Shown here: positions 1 to 5,659 of the stretch, piece by piece
Layout: the number at the start of each line of letters is the position of its first letter
How positions within the stretch are numbered: position 1 is the stretch's first letter
Position numbers and translations under genes: made by a program
Notes under the pieces: generated by a model
Told to the model about the DNA's origin: nothing
Databases searched by the model: none
The model's input: the letters and a program-made list of their open reading frames with translations, nothing else
Assembly (NCBI GenBank): GCA_029555925.1
Contig: JAKPQU010000363.1
Location: forward strand, 1 to 12,782
Reading direction: 5' to 3'
Length of the DNA: 12,782 bases
From: Bacillota bacterium
GTDB taxonomy: Bacteria; Eremiobacterota; SpSt-956; JAKJGF01

Positions 1-14
1 ACCCTCTCCTTAAT

Positions 15-34
15 CCTCTCCCTCAAGGGAGAGG
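15..34. repeat. GC-rich perfect hairpin
   Basis: Positions 15-23 (CCTCTCCCT) pair perfectly with 26-34 (AGGGAGAGG) across a two-base centre. A near-copy of the left arm, CCCTCTCCT, sits just upstream at 3-11, so the unit looks like a half-duplicated palindrome. No T-tract follows, so it does not look like an intrinsic terminator. It resembles short dispersed intergenic palindromes seen in many genomes. The window edge cuts off its context. Confidence 0.5.
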
Positions 35-80
35 AAATAAGAGGCAAATCCTTTAAGCAGAAATACAATATTCCTTAACT

Positions 81-159
81 TAATGACATTGCGCGTAACG
101 CGTGACGGGTTTAATCCCTGCGCATCACGCATTACGCTTTACGCATCACGAGGTCATTA
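81..159. repeat. Palindromic heptad-repeat element, CGCGTRA type
   Basis: The left arm is two 7-nt units (CGCGTAA 92-98, CGCGTGA 99-105) plus CGGG. The right arm is four units in inverted sense (CGCATCA 121-127, CGCATTA 128-134, CGCTTTA 135-141, CGCATCA 142-148). The element is bounded by 7-bp perfect inverted repeats, TAATGAC at 81-87 and GTCATTA at 153-159. A single strand could fold into a long imperfect hairpin. It is non-coding and sits upstream of the TPR gene. Related CGTRACG units recur at 11531-11610 and 12424-12460, so this is a dispersed family. Confidence 0.75.
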
Positions 160-190
160 TTTATGGATAGTTATGAAACTAACTAGAAAA

Positions 191-214
191 GGGTGAAGGG
201 TGAAGAGTGAGGGG
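191..214. repeat. Heptad-repeat arm, GGGTGAA type
   Basis: Three tandem 7-nt units, GGGTGAA (191-197), GGGTGAA (198-204) and GAGTGAG (205-211), are followed by GGG. No inverted partner arm is visible, so this looks like a single-arm or decayed relative of the elements at 8630-8699 and 8775-8874. It lies about 65 bp upstream of the TPR gene start, in its probable promoter or leader region. Confidence 0.6.
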
Positions 215-263
215 AAGGAAAAATCTAATTTTGTCGAATTAGTCTGAATATAAATCTTCTATT

Positions 264-270
264 GAAAGGA
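264..270 (+). promoter_or_regulatory. Shine-Dalgarno site supporting a TTG start
   Basis: GAAAGGA lies 7 nt upstream of the TTG at 278. No ATG occurs in frame nearby, and the next in-frame Met codons are about 60 residues further in. This site is the main reason for accepting TTG as the start of the TPR gene. Confidence 0.65.
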
Positions 271-277
271 CAGGATT

Positions 278-3200
278 TTGTCGAATATAGAAAAATTTCT
301 AAAAGACCTGTCTTCTGCGAGTAATCAAATTGACAGGATAAGATTGCTGAGAAAAAATAAAAATGAAATTACAGAAGATCTTTTCTGGATTCTTCATTTC
401 TATACGACAGTTTTTTTAATTAAAGGCAAATGGCCTCAGGCACTGGAGATAATGGAACTGGTCATGGAAGTGAGTGATATTATAAACACAATAGATTTGA
501 ATGTACACAGTACATATCTTCAGGTTTCTTTCTATCATTGCCTGGGAGAATTCAACAGAGCGGAAAATCTGTTAAAAGAAAGGCTCAGGATACATAATTT
601 CCTGAAAGAATGGGATAAACTGGCTGACAGCTATTACCAGTTAGGTAAAATCTATATCTATAAAGGCAATTATAATGAAGCTCTTGAGGCTCTAAAAAAA
701 GCAAGGGAATACTACTTAAAAACAGGCAATAAAGAAGAAATAAGTGCAATTCTTCTCGATATCGGAGAGATTTATTTTACCGGTAATGACCATGAGAAAG
801 CTTTAATTTATTTCAGGGAAGCATGCCATTACAGCAAAAAATCCGGGATAAATTCTATCGAGATAAAAAGCCTTAACTGGCTTGGTTTCATAGAGGAGCT
901 CATGGGAAACACCCAGGAAAGTCTGGCAAAATTTCAGGAAGCAAGCAGAAAAATTAAGAATCCTATGAGTAATGAACTGATATTGTCTCTAGTCAGTCAG
1001 GCAAGAGCATTAAAAAATATGGGCTACTATAAAGAAGCTTTCCTATATTACAGACAGGTATTAGAAATAAGACGTGAAATTGACTTCAAGCAGGCTCTCG
1101 GGAAAAACCTTTATTACAGAGGTTTAATATTAATGAATACAGGCCTTCCGGAAAGAGCTTATAAATGTTTCAGAGAAGCATTGAGTATATTCAGACAGAT
1201 AGGAGACTGGCAAACAGAACTATCCATACTATTTTCAATGGGAATAGTCAGATGGAAAATGGGAGAAACGATTGACTCTATATCATTTTTTACAGATGAT
1301 TCCCCGGAAAAAGACAGAAAAAGATCCGAACCTTCCATACCTGAAAGTTATGCTTTCAGCCCTGTACCACTTAAGTATGCAGACAGAGGTATTACTGAAT
1401 TTCACATAGCTCCTTATATAGGTAAAATACAGTACAATTCAGGTATAATATATGAATATTCTGAAGAAGGAACGGATAAATTATTTGAATTACTTGAAGG
1501 TTTCCTGGGGAGAGAACAAAAAGTAAAAGACGAGTCATACATCATATCAAAACCTGTAGTTAATAGAAAAATACTTCAGGAAGAACTGAAAGAACTTGCC
1601 ATGCTGTCCTATCAGCTTGGTAATTATACGGAAGGACTGAAATATTTCAAAAAAGCCCTGAGTATAATATTATACAGACAGGATGATCATGAAGCATTGG
1701 ACATCATGGAATTTATAAAAGAAATTTACCTTCAATCAGGAGACTATCAAAAAGGGGTGATTTTTTTTACCTCTATTATTGAAAAAGCCTCTGCCAGAAA
1801 AATGGAAAGAACTGTGGGAGGAGCATATCTTTTTACAGGTAATCTACTGGTAAAAGGGAAAAGATTTTCAGAGGCAATGCTTATGTTAAGAAAAAGCCTG
1901 GAAATAAGAAGAAAAATCGGTGAAAGAAAACCTGTTATTCGTGTCCTTATAGAACTCGGTAAATTCCATAAAGCTCAGGAAGGATATTCCATTTCGGAAA
2001 AATATTTTAAAGAAGCTCTGGAAGAATGTAACAAAGGGATCAATATAGAAGAAAAATTAAATGTTTTAACACTGGTGGCCTCTCTTTTTACTCATCAAAA
2101 AAAACTGGATAAAGCCGTGGAGATTTACAGCGAACTTGCCTGGGAAACACAGTATCTGAGTGATAAGGATAAAAAACTTTCAACTCTTTTACTTGCAGGA
2201 AATAGCTGTGATTTTCTCGGCTCCCCCCCTGTTGCTTTAAATATTTATATAAACGGGATGTCTATTGCATATAAATATAAATCTATAAAATGGTTGTGTA
2301 TTTTTTTAGAATCTGCAGGAAGAATTTATGAAGATACAGGAAAATACACTAAAGCAGAATCCTGTTTAAAGTACAGATTAAAATTATCGGAACAGGAACA
2401 TATAACAGAAGATATTATAGTAAGTCTCACCTATTTGAGTTATCAGGAATTTATAAAAGGCCGTATAGAGGTGGCAGAAAATCTTATAGAAAAATCACTG
2501 AAACGTGCCGAAAATATAAACAATAAAATTATATCATGGAAAACCCTTCTGACAGCAGGCAGAATAAAGCTGGAACTGGGGAAAATAAATGAAGCATATA
2601 AGCATTTCCTGGATTCTTATAATATAGCGGCTGACGGTTTACCCGTAGAATCTATGGAAGGCTCCAGCAATTTCCATCTTGCCATCACCCTTTACCTGAA
2701 AGGAAAAATAAATCAGTCACTCTTTTATCTTAGAGAAGCCTCCAGGTTTTATGCTGAAGATTTGAAAGAAGAAAATCTTTCCCTTTATCCGAAAAGAAAA
2801 GCTCACACTTACTTCTCTGCAGGATTGATTTCTCTTATGCTCGGAAAAACCGATGAAGCCTGCAAATATATAGAGATATCACTGGCACTTTATAAGGAAA
2901 TGGGAGTTATTACAGATATGGCAGAAGCTATATCAATCAAGGGAGAAATCTATCAAAAACGGGGCAACCATAAAAAAGGTAAAAAATATTTCAGGGAAGC
3001 TCTGAGCATATATAAAAAAACAGGGAATCTTGTCGGAGAAATCCGCACATTGAATAATCTGGGAAAAATTTATCTGGCTATGGGAATTTACGGTAAAGCA
3101 ACAGAATGTTTCGAAGAAATTTTAAACAATGAAACAGCAAAGTATTTAAAGATACTCTATGGATGTGCCATAGAGTATCTGGGCTATACCATGTGTTGCA

Positions 3201-4321
3201 TGGATAATTACGATGAAGGAATAGAAAAAATAAAAAATTCTATTTCATTATTTCAGGATATGGAGTATGAGATTGGCATTGTAAGAGCCATTACAAACGC
3301 AGGGATTTTCTCGAGGGGCCATAAAGATATTGCTCAGAAGAAATTCCTCTTAGCCCTTGATTTGAGTCAGAAATACTGTTTTTTAAATTATCAGACAAAT
3401 ATTTTATTTCAACTGGCAGGGCTGAAAAGAATAGACGGAGATTATAGCAGGGCCTATGAATATCTGGTACAGGTAAAAGAAATTTCCCAAAAAATCTTCA
3501 GACCGGATCTATCATGGAAAATCAATTTTGACATGGGAAGACTTGCCAAGAACCAGAACAGATACGGTCAGACAGTAAGTTATTATCAAAAATCTATAGA
3601 AGAAATTGAAAATTACTTCTGGTTTCCTCTTCTGGACATTACAGAATACAATTTCCACAAAATCTGTGATTACAGAGAAAATAAAGTATATGAATATTTT
3701 ATAGATCATTTCCTGGAAACCGGACAGAATGAAGAAGCTTTTACACTTATAGAAAGAGCTAAAGCACTGGAGAGAACTAAAGGGAAACAGTATAAAAACA
3801 GAGAAGAAAGAGAAGATTTATTTCATAAGGAACGAGAACTGATAAAGAATATAACAGAACTTTACTATCTCCTTGTAAATCAGGAGGAACTGGAAACGGA
3901 AATAATGTCAGAAGTATGGACAAAATATACACTTATGAAACAAACACATAAAATACTGGCTGAAGAAATAATAAAAAAATACCCGGAATTAAAGGTTAAT
4001 TACTCTCTGTTATATCTGACGGTAAAGGATTTAAAAGAAAAATTAAGAGACGAAGAATCTGTTATAGAATATTATTTTACGGAAAGAAATACGCTTATAT
4101 TTTTTCTCTATGCTGCACCTGAAGGATTTTATACATTAAAAATAGGTGTACTTCCCCTTCCTACAGAAAATTTGAGAAAAAATCTTATAGAGGAGCTTTC
4201 ACCGGAAGAATTTAAAGAATTATTCGATTATATAACAGATAAATTCCCGGAACTGGAACTTTCAAAAACTGTTTATTATATAATACAGGATGAAGTCAGA
4301 ATTTTAATAACCAGGTTATAA
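278..4321 (+). CDS. Giant TPR-repeat protein ending in a truncated CHAT-like domain
   Basis: This 1347-residue protein is built mostly of tetratricopeptide-type helical pairs. Clear repeats carry the pattern LGxIYxxxGxYxEALxxFxxAL: about residues 117-150, 155-190, 195-225, 275-310, several between 455 and 960, and again to about 1110. Residues about 340-430 interrupt the array with a non-TPR segment. From about 1150 the sequence matches the linker typical of TPR-CHAT proteins (EEAFTLIERAKALE), then a strand resembling the CHAT entry (SVIEYYFTERNTLIFFLY, about 1260). It ends with YYIIQDEVRILITRL, which corresponds to the CHAT segment IxPDGxLxxLPFxxL. The catalytic His and Cys that should follow are absent, and neither other frame downstream restores them. 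There is no signal peptide or membrane segment, so it is probably a cytoplasmic scaffold. CHAT proteins are caspase-like peptidases, but this one cannot be catalytic as it stands. The TTG start rests on the GAAAGGA site. The TPR call is firm; the CHAT remnant is an inference from pattern. Confidence 0.88.
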   Translation: MSNIEKFLKDLSSASNQIDRIRLLRKNKNEITEDLFWILHFYTTVFLIKGKWPQALEIMELVMEVSDIINTIDLNVHSTYLQVSFYHCLGEFNRAENLLKERLRIHNFLKEWDKLADSYYQLGKIYIYKGNYNEALEALKKAREYYLKTGNKEEISAILLDIGEIYFTGNDHEKALIYFREACHYSKKSGINSIEIKSLNWLGFIEELMGNTQESLAKFQEASRKIKNPMSNELILSLVSQARALKNMGYYKEAFLYYRQVLEIRREIDFKQALGKNLYYRGLILMNTGLPERAYKCFREALSIFRQIGDWQTELSILFSMGIVRWKMGETIDSISFFTDDSPEKDRKRSEPSIPESYAFSPVPLKYADRGITEFHIAPYIGKIQYNSGIIYEYSEEGTDKLFELLEGFLGREQKVKDESYIISKPVVNRKILQEELKELAMLSYQLGNYTEGLKYFKKALSIILYRQDDHEALDIMEFIKEIYLQSGDYQKGVIFFTSIIEKASARKMERTVGGAYLFTGNLLVKGKRFSEAMLMLRKSLEIRRKIGERKPVIRVLIELGKFHKAQEGYSISEKYFKEALEECNKGINIEEKLNVLTLVASLFTHQKKLDKAVEIYSELAWETQYLSDKDKKLSTLLLAGNSCDFLGSPPVALNIYINGMSIAYKYKSIKWLCIFLESAGRIYEDTGKYTKAESCLKYRLKLSEQEHITEDIIVSLTYLSYQEFIKGRIEVAENLIEKSLKRAENINNKIISWKTLLTAGRIKLELGKINEAYKHFLDSYNIAADGLPVESMEGSSNFHLAITLYLKGKINQSLFYLREASRFYAEDLKEENLSLYPKRKAHTYFSAGLISLMLGKTDEACKYIEISLALYKEMGVITDMAEAISIKGEIYQKRGNHKKGKKYFREALSIYKKTGNLVGEIRTLNNLGKIYLAMGIYGKATECFEEILNNETAKYLKILYGCAIEYLGYTMCCMDNYDEGIEKIKNSISLFQDMEYEIGIVRAITNAGIFSRGHKDIAQKKFLLALDLSQKYCFLNYQTNILFQLAGLKRIDGDYSRAYEYLVQVKEISQKIFRPDLSWKINFDMGRLAKNQNRYGQTVSYYQKSIEEIENYFWFPLLDITEYNFHKICDYRENKVYEYFIDHFLETGQNEEAFTLIERAKALERTKGKQYKNREEREDLFHKERELIKNITELYYLLVNQEELETEIMSEVWTKYTLMKQTHKILAEEIIKKYPELKVNYSLLYLTVKDLKEKLRDEESVIEYYFTERNTLIFFLYAAPEGFYTLKIGVLPLPTENLRKNLIEELSPEEFKELFDYITDKFPELELSKTVYYIIQDEVRILITRL

Positions 4322-4485
4322 TATATACTCCTTTGCATAGATAAATGGTAAAGTTTCTCTACAGACTCGCAACAGGTAAATAGCTACTTAATCTTTTTCG
4401 AACATTACTTTTTGGACTTACTCTAAAGTGTGAAATAGCTTACAAATACTTATGAAGTATATTACAAAAGAAAATTTTTTTTCAT

Positions 4486-4511
4486 GTAAAGTCTTTACTT
4501 TATTTTTTTTT
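4486..4511 (+). terminator. Weak terminator-like hairpin after the TPR gene
   Basis: GTAAAG (4486-4491) and CTTTAC (4493-4498) form a perfect but very short, AT-rich inverted repeat, followed by a long T-rich run to 4510. The stem is weak and the loop would need to open to at least three bases, so this may be chance in AT-rich DNA. It is the only terminator candidate between the TPR gene and the next gene. The rest of 4322-4581 has no gene I can support. Confidence 0.25.
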
Positions 4512-4566
4512 ACGTGATATCCTATATAGATAACTACAGCTTTGAAATTTGAATAAATACACTCTC

Positions 4567-4573
4567 AAGGAGG
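4567..4573 (+). promoter_or_regulatory. Strong Shine-Dalgarno site that sets the start at 4582
   Basis: A perfect AAGGAGG lies 8 nt before ATG 4582. A longer reading frame opens at TTG 4549, but this site falls inside that extension and nothing comparable precedes 4549. The ATG is therefore the start. Confidence 0.85.
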
Positions 4574-4581
4574 TAAATAAA

Positions 4582-5601
4582 ATGGGAATAGGAATAGGAA
4601 ATAGCAATGTATCAACAAATGTAGTAAATAATTATTTCGGCGGAGCATCCCCTATGGGAATGATGCAGCAGAATCCTATGATGCAGATGATGCAGATGAT
4701 GATGGGGGCACTGCAGGGACTGACCGGTGGTGGATGCCAGGAAATGATGGGTGGCATGGGTATGCCGGGCATGGGTATGCCGGGCATGGGTGGAATGATG
4801 CCAGGTATGGATGGTATGTCAGGTTTCAGCCCCATGATGGGTAATAATATAGGTAATTTCCTTGGTATGCAGCAGCAGAATCCTATGATGCAGATGATGC
4901 AGATGATGATGATGATGATGCAGATGATGATGATGATGATGGGCGGAGGAGCAAATCCGTTTATGGGTGGTATGATGCCAGGTATGATGGGCGGTATGCC
5001 GGGTATGGACGGCGGTATGGGCGGCATAGGCGGCGGTTATCCCGGCATGGGCGGCGGTTATCCCGGTATGGGCGGCATAGGTGGCATGGGTGGCGGAATG
5101 CCTTATGCAGGAGCCTATGCAGGCCCCAATGGAGCAGGAGCCTTTGCTGGGACAGGCGGGACAGGCGGAACGCCATTTACCAGTATCGGTTCAGGGAGCG
5201 GTGCCGATGCAGTCAATCTCGGAAGACAGTTCCTCGGACAGAATTCCATAGATATAAAAGGTAAATTACCTAACTTTACGGCAGCAGGGGGACAGACCAA
5301 TAACTGTGCAGATTTCGTAAGCTCATGCCTTGAAAGTAAAGGACTTATACAGGGACATCATATCAATGTGGGAGAAATGGAACAGGCACTGAAAAAACAG
5401 GGCTACAGACAGGTTCCTCTCAATCAGGCAAAAGCCGGTGATGTATGGATGAATTCCAGCAGAGGCCATACGGAACTTGTTCAGGGATGGGATCCTCAGA
5501 GAGGTGCTTTAAAGCTTATAGGTTCAAATAATGACAGACCTGGCCATCAGGTAATATCAGAGGCATACAAGACAGATGGTATAGTATATTCAAGAGGCTA
5601 A
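4582..5601 (+). CDS. Met/Gly-rich protein with C-terminal NlpC/P60- or CHAP-like cysteine hydrolase domain
   Basis: This is a 339-residue protein. Residues 1-24 form a short Asn-rich leader with no Sec signal peptide. Residues 25-175 are low complexity: Met/Gln blocks (NPMMQMMQMMM at 31-41 and 100-110, then two runs of six Met at 108-113 and 115-120) and Gly-Met-Pro repeats (GMPGMGMPGMGG, GGYPGMGG). Residues 176-205 are Ala/Gly/Thr-rich. From about 207 a compact domain begins. NNCADFVSSCL (Cys242) resembles the NlpC/P60 or CHAP nucleophile motif, and AGDVWMNSSRGHTELV (His296) resembles the GDVxxx...H segment of these peptidoglycan amidases and endopeptidases. Asn316 or His322 in GSNNDRPGH could be the third polar residue. 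The likely role is cell-wall cleavage, by family analogy only. The lack of a signal peptide leaves export by a non-Sec route or intracellular action open. A flexible, Gly-rich N-terminus without a signal peptide joined to a wall hydrolase recalls type III harpin-hydrolase proteins, but that is weak inference. Confidence 0.85.
   Translation: MGIGIGNSNVSTNVVNNYFGGASPMGMMQQNPMMQMMQMMMGALQGLTGGGCQEMMGGMGMPGMGMPGMGGMMPGMDGMSGFSPMMGNNIGNFLGMQQQNPMMQMMQMMMMMMQMMMMMMGGGANPFMGGMMPGMMGGMPGMDGGMGGIGGGYPGMGGGYPGMGGIGGMGGGMPYAGAYAGPNGAGAFAGTGGTGGTPFTSIGSGSGADAVNLGRQFLGQNSIDIKGKLPNFTAAGGQTNNCADFVSSCLESKGLIQGHHINVGEMEQALKKQGYRQVPLNQAKAGDVWMNSSRGHTELVQGWDPQRGALKLIGSNNDRPGHQVISEAYKTDGIVYSRG
4666..4941 (+). 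repeat. Internal 39-bp duplication and ATG trinucleotide tracts
   Basis: Positions 4666-4704 and 4873-4911 are identical over 39 bp and encode the same Gln-Asn-Pro-Met block. The second copy runs into six ATG triplets (4903-4920), one CAG, and six more ATG triplets (4924-4941). The tract is in frame, so gain or loss of triplets would alter the length of the Met tract without breaking the gene. The copies probably arose by segmental duplication followed by slippage. Confidence 0.85.
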
Positions 5602-5620
5602 TCAATATTTGGATATAAAT

Positions 5621-5657
5621 AATAGAGAGGTTTTATATACCTCTCTATTATTTTTTT
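5621..5657 (+). terminator. Intrinsic terminator of the Met/Gly hydrolase gene
   Basis: AATAGAGAGG (5621-5630) pairs perfectly over 10 bp with CCTCTCTATT (5640-5649) around a 9-nt loop, and seven T residues follow at 5651-5657. It starts 19 bp after the stop codon and ends just before the convergent gene's stop codon at 5660. The opposite strand has no strong T-run after the stem, so it mainly serves the plus strand. Confidence 0.88.
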
Positions 5658-5659
5658 AT

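Noticed and set aside
81..159. CRISPR array made of CGCGTRA or GTGA repeats
   Set aside because: Units are 7 nt with no unique spacers of constant length, arms are inverted, and no cas gene is present.
231..254. Promoter TTGTCG (231-236) with TATAAA (249-254) for the TPR gene
   Set aside because: The spacing is only 12 bp, and TTGTCG is part of a direct repeat.
4322..4548. A frameshifted remainder of the CHAT domain downstream of the TPR gene
   Set aside because: The following 220 bp give only short frames with no CHAT His or Cys motif, so a simple frameshift does not explain the truncation.
4549..4581. N-terminal extension of the Met/Gly-rich protein from TTG 4549
   Set aside because: A perfect AAGGAGG lies inside the extension, 8 nt before ATG 4582, and nothing similar precedes 4549.
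4632..5300. Long open frames on the minus strand opposite the Met/Gly-rich gene
   Set aside because: They are Ile/Pro- and Arg-rich mirror images of Met/Gly codons with no binding sites, so they are compositional shadows.
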